Shown here: positions 51,681 to 61,095 of the stretch, in pieces
How positions within the stretch are numbered: position 1 is the first letter of the stretch
Layout: each line of letters begins with the position of its first letter
Assembly: GCA_963815135.1 (NCBI GenBank)
Contig: CAWFFO010000006.1
Span: forward strand, 372,001-436,000
DNA from: CAIWTU01 sp963815135
GTDB taxonomy: Bacteria > Desulfobacterota > Desulfuromonadia > Geobacterales > Geobacteraceae
DNA: 64,000 bases
Direction of reading: 5' to 3'
Notes under the pieces: generated by a model
Databases searched by the model: none
The model's input: only the letters and a program-made list of their open reading frames with translations
Told to the model about the DNA's origin: nothing
Position numbers and translations under genes: made by a program

Positions 51681-53212
51681 ATGGTCAAATATTGTTCCCC
51701 TAAAAATGCCCTGCTAATCCTTATATCCGTCTTTTGCGCCTGCGCGCCTTTAACCGTTCTCGCCCAGGAAGGGAGTGTCAATCTTACCCTCAAGCAGGCA
51801 ATCAAAATGGCAGTGGAGAAAAACCTGGATGTAAAGGCGGAGCTGTATAACCCCGCTTCAGCCGAAGCCGACATAAGGAGCAGCAAGGGTATATATGATC
51901 CGTTGGTGACTTTTCAGACAAGCTACCAGCAATCCGCCACCCAGCCGGCGAACTTTTTCAATACGGGCGGAGCCCAGATCAGCAGACAGAAGGTGCTGGA
52001 AATCAATCCCGGCATAAGTCTGCTGATTCCACTCGGGGGCACACTCGGCCTCACGTTCGACAATTCATGGTATCAGAATAATTTCGATCCTGCGCGAAGC
52101 CTGACAGATTACTGGCAATCGCAACTCGCTTTGACTTTCACCCAGCCGCTCCTGAAAAACTTCGGAAAGGAAGCCACCGAACTGAATATATCGGTTGCCA
52201 AATTCAATAAAGAAGGGTTGCTGGAGCAATTCAGGTCAAAACTCATCGCTACCATAGCGCAGGTAAGGACCCAGTACAGCCAGCTGTACAGCCTGCGGGA
52301 AAACCTGGAAGTGAAAAAAACATCTCTTGCCCTTGCTGAAAAAATCCTCAACGATACCCAGGCGCAGGTGAAGGCGGGCGTGTTGCCGGCCATGGAAATT
52401 CTGAACGCCCAGTTCGGCGTTGCCACCATGCAGAAGAACCTCATCGACGCCGAACGGGCGGTAAAAGACCAGGAGGACAGTCTTCGTCTGCTGCTGCAGC
52501 TTCCGGCTAAAAGTGAAATAGTGCCCGTCGACACACCGTTTCGCGGTCAGTACGAGGTCGATGAAGCAGCACTGATACGCAAGGCGCTTGCCGCCCGGCC
52601 TGATCTCAAGCAACTTCAGGTCACCCTGAAGTCGGACGATCTGCAGGCAAGGGTGGCAAGGAACCAGACCCTGCCCGATCTGAATCTTTCCGCGAGCACC
52701 GCCCTTACCGGACTGGATCCATACTACAGGAGGGATCTGGACAGGGTGGTTGCGGCCGATTACCCGGTATGGAGCGTAGGTCTGCAGTTTTCATATCCGC
52801 TCGGAAATCGCGCAGCGGAAAATGCATATATAAAAAGCAAACTGAAGGTCGGACAGACTCAAATGCAGGTAAAGAGCCTGGAAGATACGATCTCCAATGA
52901 TGTGCGCAATGCCGTGCGGGCATTGCAATCCAGTTACAAGCAACTGGATGTGACGGCCAGGGGGAGCGCCTATGCGGAAGAGGTACTCCAGGCGTACATA
53001 AAGAAACAAAAGGTCGGTCTGGCCACGAACAAGGACGTCCTGGATGTAGAGAATAACCTGGTGACCGCAAAGGCAACCAGATTCAGGCTGTTTCAGATTA
53101 CAACAATGCCATCACCGCGCTGTGGCAGGCAACCGGAGAGCTTCTGGACAAGGAAGGCATAACCGTCAACGGGAAAGAGGCTGATTCGCTGTACGAGCAG
53201 AACAGTAACTGA
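51681..53212 (+). CDS. TolC-family outer-membrane channel (one frameshift as written)
   Basis: About 510 residues. Signal peptide LLILISVFCACAPLTVLAQ; two OEP repeats of long coiled-coil and beta-strands (LTLKQAIKMAVEKNLDVKAELYNPASAEADIRSSKGIYDPLVT...LNLSASTALTGLDPYYRRDLDRVVAADYPVWSVGLQFSYPLGNRAAENAYIKSKL). One G is lost at 53096 (CAGATTAC for CAGGATTAC); restoring it gives DYNNAITALWQATGELLDKEG and a stop at 53212. It completes the MacA-MacB-TolC tripartite pump. AAAGGA lies upstream of the start. Confidence 0.87.
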
Positions 53213-53302
53213 AATATCCATATGGCTGTAAGCGAGACCTTTCTGAAAACGGGGTGGTGGAAAAGCTCTGACTGAAATTCATTATATAGGGATATAAAAC
53301 CC

Positions 53303-54520
53303 ATGCCTGATGAAGATCTTTCAAAACTGAAGATAGACAAAAGTGCGGTCGTCCGTCGCCCGGCAAGGCGAAAAAAGCTCATCTGGCGGCTGGCGTTGGT
53401 GCTGGTCGCCATCGTCGTCGCCTACCTGTTTTTTACCGGCAGACTGACTCCTGCCGTCGAAGTGGAAGTCGCAACTGTTTCCGAGGTTTATCCATACCAG
53501 GCTTATACACTGCTCAATGCGAGCGGATACGTTGTCGCACAGCGAAAGGCCGCTGTTGCGGCCAAGACTACCTCCAGCCTGGAGTGGCTCGGGGTGGAAG
53601 AGGGTAGCCGTGTGCGGAAAGGGGAAGTGATAGCACGACTGGAGGGGAAGGATGTCTCCGCCGCCCGCCGCGAGGCCGCCGCCAACCTCAAGGTATCCGA
53701 AGCAAACCTGAACCAGGCAAAAGCCGAACTGCACGACGCAAAGCTGGCATTTGTCCGGGAGAGGGAACTGGTGAGGGAGGGGATCGTCGCACAGGCTGAT
53801 TTTGATGCCGCTGATGCCCGCTACAGAAAGGCAAAAGCCGGTGTCGCAGGAGGCGAATCTGCGGTGAAAGCGGCGCGGGCGGCGCTGCAGGCCGCCGATG
53901 TCGCAGTTGATTATACCCTGATCAAGGCGCCTTTCGATGCCGTGGTCCTAACCAAGAACGCTGATGTTGGCGATATCGTAACGCCGCTGGGCGCTGCCGC
54001 CAATGCCAAGGCTTCGGTCGTAACCATCGCCGACCCGGGGTCGCTGCAGGTAGAAGCGGACGTGTCGGAATCCAACCTGGAGATGGTCAGTGAAGGACAG
54101 CCCTGCGAAATCAGCCTTGATGCTCTTCCGGAAGAGCGCTTCCGCGGTGCGGTGCACATGATAGTTCCCACTGCCGACCGCACCAAGGCTACGGTACTGG
54201 TGAAGGTCCGTTTTATCGATAGAGACAAACGTATTCTTCCCGAAATGAGCGCTATGGTTGCCTTTCTTTCAAAGCGGGTCCCGGATAATCAAAGGAAGCC
54301 GAAGACGGCAGTTAGCCCCGACACAATAGCGACCCGCGGCGGAAGAAAAGTGGTTTTCTTGCTCAAAGGGAATCATGTAATACAGACACCCGTGGTAACC
54401 GGCGGAAAAATAGGTAATTTTGTCGAGATAACAAGCGGGGTGAAAGCGGGCGACAAGGTAGTGGCTAAACCGTCGGAAAAGCTGAAGGACGGCTCCAAGG
54501 TGAAAGTGGCGGAAACATAA
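53303..54520 (+). CDS. Second HlyD/MacA-like efflux adaptor
   Basis: 405 residues. N-terminal TM (LIWRLALVLVAIVVAYLFFTG), lipoyl motifs VRKGEVIARLEGKDVS and YTLIKAPFDAVVLTKNADVGDIV, Ala-rich alpha-hairpin, beta-barrel DVSESNLEMVSEGQPCEISLDALPEERFRG. It serves the ATPase and two permeases that follow (interrupted by the IS element). 90 bases after the TolC-like gene. Confidence 0.9.
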   Translation: MPDEDLSKLKIDKSAVVRRPARRKKLIWRLALVLVAIVVAYLFFTGRLTPAVEVEVATVSEVYPYQAYTLLNASGYVVAQRKAAVAAKTTSSLEWLGVEEGSRVRKGEVIARLEGKDVSAARREAAANLKVSEANLNQAKAELHDAKLAFVRERELVREGIVAQADFDAADARYRKAKAGVAGGESAVKAARAALQAADVAVDYTLIKAPFDAVVLTKNADVGDIVTPLGAAANAKASVVTIADPGSLQVEADVSESNLEMVSEGQPCEISLDALPEERFRGAVHMIVPTADRTKATVLVKVRFIDRDKRILPEMSAMVAFLSKRVPDNQRKPKTAVSPDTIATRGGRKVVFLLKGNHVIQTPVVTGGKIGNFVEITSGVKAGDKVVAKPSEKLKDGSKVKVAET

Positions 54521-54528
54521 ACAATACA

Positions 54529-54552
54529 GGGTGTTAGGTGTTAGGTGTTAAA
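54529..54552. repeat. Short heptamer repeat (GTGTTAG)3 with inverted partner
   Basis: Three GGTGTTA-type units directly after the adaptor gene, followed within 30 bases by CTTAAAACCTAAAACC, an imperfect inverted copy. Confidence 0.75.
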
Positions 54553-54606
54553 TATTTAAATCAAAAACTTAAAACCTAAAACCTTTTTGACTACAAAGAA
54601 AAAAAT

Positions 54607-55302
54607 ATGGAAAAGTATACAGATAAACCGCCTATCGTCCAGTTACGCAACTTGTCCAAGTCCTACATCCGGGGCAGCCAGGAGATCTCCGTGCTCATGG
54701 ATATCAATTTCGACATAGAGGAAGGGGAGTTTGTCGCGTTGATGGGGCCTTCCGGTTCCGGAAAGAGCACCCTTCTCAACCTTATTGCGGGTATCGACAA
54801 GGCGGATGCCGGAAGGATTGTGATAGGCGGAGTCGATATAACTGAGCTGAACGAAACCGAGCTTGCCGGGTGGCGTTCGGCTCATGTGGGTTTTATTTTC
54901 CAGTTTTATAACCTCATCCCGGTGCTGACGGCGCTGGAAAATGTGGAACTTCCACTGCTTCTCACCGGGCTTTCAGGCAGGGAGCGTCGCGAACACGCGG
55001 AAACCGCCCTGCGCCTGGTCAATCTGTCCGACCGGATGGATCATTACCCTTCGCAGCTTTCCGGGGGCCAGCAGCAGAGGGTGGCTATCGCCCGGGCCAT
55101 CATAACCGACCCGACAATCCTTGTCGCGGACGAACCTACGGGGGACCTGGACAGGGTTTCGGCTGAAGATATTCTCAATTTCATGGACAGGCTCAACCGT
55201 GAATTCGGAAAAACCATCATTATGGTTACACATGATCCGCGGGCGGCGGAGAAGGCGCATGTCATCAGGCATCTGGAAAAGGGTGTGTTGACCGAAGATT
55301 GA
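54607..55302 (+). CDS. LolD-type ABC ATPase of the second ABC efflux system
   Basis: 231 residues. Walker A GPSGSGKST, Q-loop FIFQFYNLI, signature LSGGQQQRVAIARAI, Walker B ILVADEPTGDLDR, H-loop VTHDPRA. It pairs with the two FtsX-type permeases at 57423 and 58663, from which it is now separated by an IS1634-like element, so cotranscription is probably lost or altered. Confidence 0.93.
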   Translation: MEKYTDKPPIVQLRNLSKSYIRGSQEISVLMDINFDIEEGEFVALMGPSGSGKSTLLNLIAGIDKADAGRIVIGGVDITELNETELAGWRSAHVGFIFQFYNLIPVLTALENVELPLLLTGLSGRERREHAETALRLVNLSDRMDHYPSQLSGGQQQRVAIARAIITDPTILVADEPTGDLDRVSAEDILNFMDRLNREFGKTIIMVTHDPRAAEKAHVIRHLEKGVLTED

Positions 55303-55333
55303 GAGGCAGGCTCGAAGCGCGAAGTATCTGTTT

Positions 55334-55373
55334 TAAGGGTTAGGTGTTAAGTGTTAAGATTAAAACCTAACAC
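55334..55373. repeat. Heptamer-derived inverted repeat after the ABC ATPase
   Basis: GGTTAGGTGTTAAGTGTTAA followed by AACCTAACACCT; AGGTGTTA and TAACACCT can pair. Same 7-bp vocabulary as the repeat at 54529. Confidence 0.7.
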
Positions 55374-55428
55374 CTGGCACCTTCCCTCTTTTAACCTTCA
55401 ACCTTCAGCCTTTGAATCTTCAGCCTAG

Positions 55429-57403
55429 CCCGTCTTCCGCAGATAGCAGTTAATAACCTGCAAAATTGATTCGTTTACAGATCAATAGGATAATGATTTC
55501 AACACCAGTTCTCTGAAAATCAATTGTAGTGGAGACCACCCCCTTGCGGGGCATGGCGACTCCTGCGATAATGCCGACATGTACTTGCGACGAAATCGCA
55601 AACAGAAAAATGGTGCTGATTACGATTGCTGGACTCTGGTTGAATCAGTTCGTACCGCCAGAGGTCCACGCCAGCGGATAGTTGCCACCATCGGCAAGTT
55701 ACCAGGCCTTGACCGTGAAGAGCGTGTTGGCTGGGACGAGATTGGTCGCATCCTATCTGGGAAGCCAAGGCCAGAACCAGGACTATTTCATCAGATTGAA
55801 GAACCACCATCCTGGGCCACGGTCAATGTAAGCGGTGTAAGTGTCGAGAGGTTGCGGCACTTCGGTGATGTTTACCTTGGTCTCTTGCTTTGGAACCGTC
55901 TCGGCCTGGCTGACTTCTGTCATGAGAATATTCCGGCTGGCCGGGAAGAGATCCCATGGTCGATTATGGCGGCCCTGCTGGTTCTTGCCAGATTCTGTGC
56001 TCCTTCGTCGGAGTTGCAGATTGCCGAGTCATGGTTCGAGAAAAGTGCACTTGACGATCTGTTGGGCGTGCCGGTTGACAAGATCAACGACGACCGGCTC
56101 TATCGTGCGCTTGATGCCCTGCTGCCTCATAAGGATGCATTATGCCGACATCTGCAGAATCGCTATGGCGAGCTGTTTGGCTCAACCTTCGACTTTCTGT
56201 TCTACGACATCACCTCCACTTACTTCGAAGGTAGTGCCAAAGGGAATCCTCAAGCCCAGAGAGGCTACAGTCGCGATGGGCGTCCGGACTGTCCTCAAGT
56301 TTGCATCGGCCTGGTGACAACCAGGGAAGGTCTCCCCATCGCCTATGAAGTCTTTGACGGCAACCGGACCGACGTCACCACTACCCAGGAGATGGTGGAG
56401 ATTATGGAGCGGAAATACGGCAAGGCGGGCCGTGTCTGGGTCATGGATCGCGGGATGGTGAGCGAAGACAACCTTGAATATCTTCGCTCGACCAACGCCA
56501 AGTATCTGGTCGGCACCCCCAAGTCAATGTTGAAAAAGTTCGAACAACAACTTCTCGATCAGGACTGGGAAACGGTTCAAAACGGCGTCGAGGTAAAGAT
56601 CTGTTCCTCTCCTGAAGGGGCGGATGAGACCTTTGTCCTGTGCCGCTCTGCTGGGCGCAAAGAGAAAGAGAACGCCATCCTGAACCGGTTCGTGGCAAGG
56701 CTTGAAGCCAGTCTCAGCAAACTCGTACAACAGGCAGACGCCGGAAAGCTCAAAGACCGTCAGAAGGTTGAACGGAGAATCGGCAGACTGCTGGAGCAGA
56801 ATAGCCGGGCAGCGGCACTGTTCACCGTAGACGTCACCGAGGGAAGTGACAAAAAGCTCAGCATTGTAATGAGAAAGAACGAGCAGCGCTATCAAAAGGC
56901 CTTGGATAGCGGCGGTAGCTACATCCTGCGCACCAACTGGTCAGAGATCGATCCCAAGACGCTGTGGGATACCTACATCAAGCTTACGGAAGTGGAAGAC
57001 TCGTTTCGCACCGAAAAACATGATCTCGGTATGCGCCCAATCTTCCACCACAAGAAAGAGAGAACCCAAGCGCATATTCTTGTCTGCTTCCTTGCCTTGG
57101 CCATGTGGCGTACCCTGCAGCAATGGATGAAGGCATCAGGACTTGGTACTGCACCCCGAAAACTGATCGTGGAGCTCAGAGAACTCAAATCACTGGATGT
57201 GCTGCTGCCCACCCGAGAGAAAACCATCCGGCTCCGTATGGTGGCAACTCCGGAAAAACATCTCAAGGTTCTGCTACAGAGAATGAAGTTGATCATCCCC
57301 AACCGGCCAAAGGTGATTGAAAATGTAGTGGAGAAAATGGCCTGATTTGCAACGTAACCTATTGATATGCCATCTTCACAACCTTATAACTGCGGAAGAT
57401 GGG
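55429..57403 (+). mobile_element. IS1634-like insertion sequence, 1,975 bp
   Basis: Ends CCCGTCTTCCGCAG (55429-55442) and CTGCGGAAGATGGG (57390-57403) are inverted repeats of 14 bp with one mismatch. Both are flanked by CTAG (55425-55428 and 57404-57407), either a 4-bp target duplication or an extension of the repeat to 18 bp. It holds one transposase gene. It lies 16 bases upstream of an ABC permease start and splits the ATPase from its permeases. Confidence 0.88.
55579..57345 (+). CDS. IS1634-family transposase
   Basis: 588 residues, normal length for the family. The DDE-type catalytic region shows FDFLFYDITSTYFEG (first Asp), RVWVMDRGMVSEDNLEYLRSTNAKYLVG (second Asp), and YIKLTEVEDSFRTEKHDLGMRPIFHHKKERTQAHILVCFLAL (the Y-(2)-R-(3)-E-(6)-K-like block of IS4-related transposases). 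The reading frame is intact, so the element may still move. The gene starts 150 bases inside the left end. Confidence 0.93.
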   Translation: MYLRRNRKQKNGADYDCWTLVESVRTARGPRQRIVATIGKLPGLDREERVGWDEIGRILSGKPRPEPGLFHQIEEPPSWATVNVSGVSVERLRHFGDVYLGLLLWNRLGLADFCHENIPAGREEIPWSIMAALLVLARFCAPSSELQIAESWFEKSALDDLLGVPVDKINDDRLYRALDALLPHKDALCRHLQNRYGELFGSTFDFLFYDITSTYFEGSAKGNPQAQRGYSRDGRPDCPQVCIGLVTTREGLPIAYEVFDGNRTDVTTTQEMVEIMERKYGKAGRVWVMDRGMVSEDNLEYLRSTNAKYLVGTPKSMLKKFEQQLLDQDWETVQNGVEVKICSSPEGADETFVLCRSAGRKEKENAILNRFVARLEASLSKLVQQADAGKLKDRQKVERRIGRLLEQNSRAAALFTVDVTEGSDKKLSIVMRKNEQRYQKALDSGGSYILRTNWSEIDPKTLWDTYIKLTEVEDSFRTEKHDLGMRPIFHHKKERTQAHILVCFLALAMWRTLQQWMKASGLGTAPRKLIVELRELKSLDVLLPTREKTIRLRMVATPEKHLKVLLQRMKLIIPNRPKVIENVVEKMA

Positions 57404-57422
57404 CTAGAACACAGGCATTCAT

Positions 57423-58580
57423 ATGTTTTTTCTCAAATACGCCATACGAAATGCCTTTCGCCATAAACTCCGGACGATTCTCACCGTTGTCGGCGTGGCA
57501 ATCGCCATTCTAGCCTTCGGCCTTTTGCGCACGCTGGTGGGCTTATGGTACCTGGGGGTCGAATCTTCATCGGCAACACGTCTCGTTACCCGCAACTCCA
57601 TCTCGCTCGTTTTTCCCCTTCCCATTTCTTACAAGGACAGGATCCGCCAGGTAAGGGGGGTTATGGATGTTTCCTGGGGAAGCTGGTTCGGAGGCGTATA
57701 CAAGGATCCCAAGAATTTCTTCGCCAATTTCGCGGTGGAGCCGAAAAGCTACCTGAAACTGTACCCCGAATTCATTGTGCCGCCGGACCAGAAGGCGGCC
57801 TTCCTTATGGACCGCAAGGGGGCTGTAGCGGGAAGAAAGCTGGCGGCCAAATACGGCTGGAAGATCGGAGACCGGATCCCCCTGAAAGGCACCGTATACC
57901 CCGGAGAGTGGGATTTTGTCCTGCGCGCCATCTATCGCGGGGCGCAAAAGAGCACCGATGAAACCCAGTTTTTCTTTCACTGGGATTACCTGAACGAGAC
58001 GCTGAAAAAGACGGTGCCCCGTAGGGCCGATCAGGTGGGATTCTATATGATCGGGGTCGCAAAGCCCGATCAGGCGGCGGAGGTGGCGCAATCCATCGAC
58101 GCCATGTTCAGAAATTCCATGGCGGAGACGCTGACCGAGACGGAAAAAGCCTTCCAGCTCGGGTTTGTATCGATGACAGAGGCTATCATGATTGCCATCA
58201 AGATTGTCTCATACGTTGTTATCGTAATTATCATGGTGGTTGCCGCCAATACCATGGCCATGACGGCCAGGGAAAGGGTGGGGGAATATGCTACACTGAA
58301 GACGCTGGGATTTGACGGTCGTCATATTGCCGTACTTGTCTTCGGCGAATCGATAGTCATTTCCCTTGCCGGTGGCCTGCTGGGGGTAATTCTCACTTTT
58401 CCCGCCGCCCACTGGATCGAAACCGAACTGAGCCAGTTTTTTCCTGTTTTTACCGTTTCTTCCCTTACCGTATACCTCGACCTGCTGGCTGCTTTTGCCG
58501 TCGGGTTCACTGCTTCGATCTTTCCCACCTGGCGCGGAGCGACCATAGGCATTGCGGAAGGATTGAGGAGGATAGGATAA
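57423..58580 (+). CDS. FtsX/MacB-type ABC permease A
   Basis: 385 residues. N-terminal TM RTILTVVGVAIAILAFGLLR, periplasmic domain, then three TMs with the family motif VVAANTMAMTARERVGEYATLKTLGFDGRHIAVLVFGESIVISLAGGLLGVIL. The start is 16 bases from the IS right end, so its native promoter or ribosome context has changed; no good Shine-Dalgarno remains (CAGGCATTCAT). Confidence 0.9.
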   Translation: MFFLKYAIRNAFRHKLRTILTVVGVAIAILAFGLLRTLVGLWYLGVESSSATRLVTRNSISLVFPLPISYKDRIRQVRGVMDVSWGSWFGGVYKDPKNFFANFAVEPKSYLKLYPEFIVPPDQKAAFLMDRKGAVAGRKLAAKYGWKIGDRIPLKGTVYPGEWDFVLRAIYRGAQKSTDETQFFFHWDYLNETLKKTVPRRADQVGFYMIGVAKPDQAAEVAQSIDAMFRNSMAETLTETEKAFQLGFVSMTEAIMIAIKIVSYVVIVIIMVVAANTMAMTARERVGEYATLKTLGFDGRHIAVLVFGESIVISLAGGLLGVILTFPAAHWIETELSQFFPVFTVSSLTVYLDLLAAFAVGFTASIFPTWRGATIGIAEGLRRIG

Positions 58581-58662
58581 ACCGGTGATGAGTGATGAGT
58601 GGCCGATCACGCATTACATAATACACATTGCCGGAAAACGGTTTTAAACTGGAACAGATTTT

Positions 58663-59829
58663 ATGGGAATTCCCTACTACTACAGTTTCAGAAACCTTTG
58701 GACAAGGCGTCTCACCACTGTCCTTACAGCATCGGGTATGGCGCTGGTTGTGTTTGTTTTCGCCGCAACGCTGATGCTCGCCGAAGGGTTGCGGCAGACG
58801 CTTGTCGCGACCGGTTCCTATGATAACGTGGTCGTTATCCGCAAGGGTGCCGGCTCCGAAGTGCAGAGCGGCGTGGACAGGTCGCAGGCATCGATTATCG
58901 AGAGCCAGCCGGAAGTTGCAATGGGTGAAAAGGGGCGGAAGTTTCTGGCCAAAGAACTTGTTGTCCTGATAAACCTTCCGAAAAGGGTCACCGGCAAACC
59001 TTCCAATGTGATCATCAGGGGGATCGGCCCGGAATCTCTGCAGCTGCGACCGCAGATAAAAATGCTTGTGGGAAGGATGCCACGGCAGGGCGCGTCCGAA
59101 GTCGTTGCGGGGAAAAGCATCGCCGAACGCTTCCAGGGATGCGGTTATGGCGAGACAATCAGGTTCGGCATGCGCAACTGGACGGTGGTCGGTGTTTTCG
59201 ATGCCGGGAGCACAGGCTTCAATTCGGAAATATGGGGTGATGTCGATCAGCTGATGCAGGCCTTCCACCGGCCGGTGTATTCATCGGTTCTTTTCCGGTT
59301 GCGTGATTCGTCGCAGTTCGATGTTTTCAAGCAGAGGATCGAGAGTGATCCGCGCCTTACCCTGGAGGCAAAGCGGGAAACCAGGTATTATGCCGACCAG
59401 TCGGAAATGATGTCCAAATTTCTCCGTATCCTCGGAATCACCCTGACCGTGATATTTTCCCTTGGGGCGATTATCGGGGCGATGATAACCATGTATGCCG
59501 CGGTTTCCAACCGCACCACCGAGATCGGAACCTTGCGGGCGCTGGGATTCATGAAGGGGAGCATTCTGGCTGCCTTTATTCTCGAATCACTGTTCCTTGG
59601 TCTGCTCGGTGGACTCCTGGGACTTTTCTTCGCATCCTTTATGCAGTTGATAACCATTTCGACCATGAACTGGCAGACATTTGCCGAGCTTTCCTTCGGA
59701 TTCACCCTGACTGCCGGTATTGTCTGGAAATCATTGCTTTTTGCCCTTGTAATGGGATTACTCGGCGGACTTCTGCCCGCCTTTCGGGCTGCCAGGATGA
59801 ACATTATCGATGCGTTGAGGTCGGTGTGA
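58663..59829 (+). CDS. FtsX/MacB-type ABC permease B
   Basis: 388 residues. TTVLTASGMALVVFVFAATLMLAEGLRQTL at the start, periplasmic domain with VVIRKGAGSEVQSGVDRSQ, and AAVSNRTTEIGTLRALGFMKGSILAAFILESLFLGLLGGLLGLFFA with a final PAFRAARMNIIDALRSV. A pair with permease A suggests a heterodimeric transporter driven by the ATPase at 54607. A GATGAGT heptamer-like duplication lies just before it (58586-58600). Confidence 0.9.
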   Translation: MGIPYYYSFRNLWTRRLTTVLTASGMALVVFVFAATLMLAEGLRQTLVATGSYDNVVVIRKGAGSEVQSGVDRSQASIIESQPEVAMGEKGRKFLAKELVVLINLPKRVTGKPSNVIIRGIGPESLQLRPQIKMLVGRMPRQGASEVVAGKSIAERFQGCGYGETIRFGMRNWTVVGVFDAGSTGFNSEIWGDVDQLMQAFHRPVYSSVLFRLRDSSQFDVFKQRIESDPRLTLEAKRETRYYADQSEMMSKFLRILGITLTVIFSLGAIIGAMITMYAAVSNRTTEIGTLRALGFMKGSILAAFILESLFLGLLGGLLGLFFASFMQLITISTMNWQTFAELSFGFTLTAGIVWKSLLFALVMGLLGGLLPAFRAARMNIIDALRSV

Positions 59830-59845
59830 GGACACAAGGGCAAAA

Positions 59846-59879
59846 GGCGTAAAGAGTGAGAAGTTAGAAGTGAGAAGTG
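59846..59879. repeat. Degenerate heptamer repeat (GAAGTGA/GAAGTTA)
   Basis: AGAGTGAGAAGTTAGAAGTGAGAAGTG, a degenerate relative of the array at 46.1 kb. Confidence 0.6.
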
Positions 59880-59931
59880 TTCGAAATCTTTCCCTTTGGT
59901 AAAGTGAAAAATATATTTTCGGGGTGTGCAT

Positions 59932-61095
59932 ATGAACTGTTATTTGGCGGGTTTTAGCGAAAAGGCCATCTTCCCGGTCGGGAGAGGATTCCTGTGCGCT
60001 GTTGTCCTGGCGTTTTTTCTTTCAGCGTGTTCAGCAGAGAAGGAAAAACCAAAAGGGAAACCGGCCATGCCGGTTAAAGTGGCGGTGGCTGAGAAGAAGA
60101 CCGTGCCGATTGAAATACGGGTCATCGGAAATGTGGAGGCGTACAATACCGTTTCCATTAAGGCCCAGGTGAACGGCATGCTGGAAAAGGTCCTGTTCAG
60201 CGAGGGGCAGGACGTGAAAAAAGGGCAGTTGCTTTTCACCATTGACAGGCGCCCGTTCGTTGCTTCGTTGAACCAGGCCAAGGCTGCCATGGCGCGTGAT
60301 ATCGCACAGGAAAAATATGCCCGTGAACAGGCGCGCAGGTATGGCGATCTTCTCAAGGACGGCATAGTCACCCAGGACCAGTACGACCAGCTCCGGTCGA
60401 ATGCCGACGCGCTGGCGGAATCGGTGAGAGCGGACCGGGCGGCGGTGGACAACGCGGCTGTTCAGTTGAGTTACTGCTCCATACGTTCACCCATTGACGG
60501 CCGGACCGGAAACCTGGCAGTCCAGCCCGGAAACCTGGTCAAGGCGAACGATGTCCCGGTGCTGGTTACCATCAACCAGATCAACCCCATATACGTTACT
60601 TTTTCCGTACCGGAGAAAAATCTTGCGGAAATCAAGAAATATATGGCAGCCGGCAATCTGAAGGTCGAGGCACGCGTCCCCAACGATAGCGGACCTGCGG
60701 AACTGGGAGAACTGAGCTTCCTGGACAATGCGGTTGACATGACCACAGGCACCATCAAGATAAAAGGTACCTTCGCCAACAGCCAGAGACGACTCTGGCC
60801 CGGTCAGTTCGTCAACGTGACACTTACCCTTACCAGTATTCCCAATGCCGTGGTAGTGCCGGCCCAGGCAATCCAGACGGGACAGGAGGGTCAATATGTC
60901 TTTGTTGTAAAGCCCGACAAAACTGCGGAATCCAGGCCTGTTTCCATAGGCGAAGCACTGGATGGCGAGACAGTGGTTCTGAAAGGGGTAAGTCCCGGTG
61001 AGACAGTGGTCACCGACGGGCAACTGAACCTGGGACCCGGTTCCAGGGTCGAAATTAAATCTGAAAACCCGGACAGGCAGGTGACAGGAAAATGA
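59932..61095 (+). CDS. AcrA/MexA-like RND efflux adaptor lipoprotein
   Basis: 387 residues. Signal peptide with lipobox FFLSACS; lipoyl halves VNGMLEKVLFSEGQDVKKGQLLFTID and YCSIRSPIDGRTGNLAVQPGNLVK; alpha-hairpin with REQARRYGDLLKDGIVTQDQYDQLRSN; barrel and membrane-proximal domains (RLWPGQFVNVTLTL...VVVPAQAIQTGQEGQYVFVV). It overlaps the RND pump start by 4 bases. ATG 59932 has GGGGTG upstream. Confidence 0.93.
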   Translation: MNCYLAGFSEKAIFPVGRGFLCAVVLAFFLSACSAEKEKPKGKPAMPVKVAVAEKKTVPIEIRVIGNVEAYNTVSIKAQVNGMLEKVLFSEGQDVKKGQLLFTIDRRPFVASLNQAKAAMARDIAQEKYAREQARRYGDLLKDGIVTQDQYDQLRSNADALAESVRADRAAVDNAAVQLSYCSIRSPIDGRTGNLAVQPGNLVKANDVPVLVTINQINPIYVTFSVPEKNLAEIKKYMAAGNLKVEARVPNDSGPAELGELSFLDNAVDMTTGTIKIKGTFANSQRRLWPGQFVNVTLTLTSIPNAVVVPAQAIQTGQEGQYVFVVKPDKTAESRPVSIGEALDGETVVLKGVSPGETVVTDGQLNLGPGSRVEIKSENPDRQVTGK

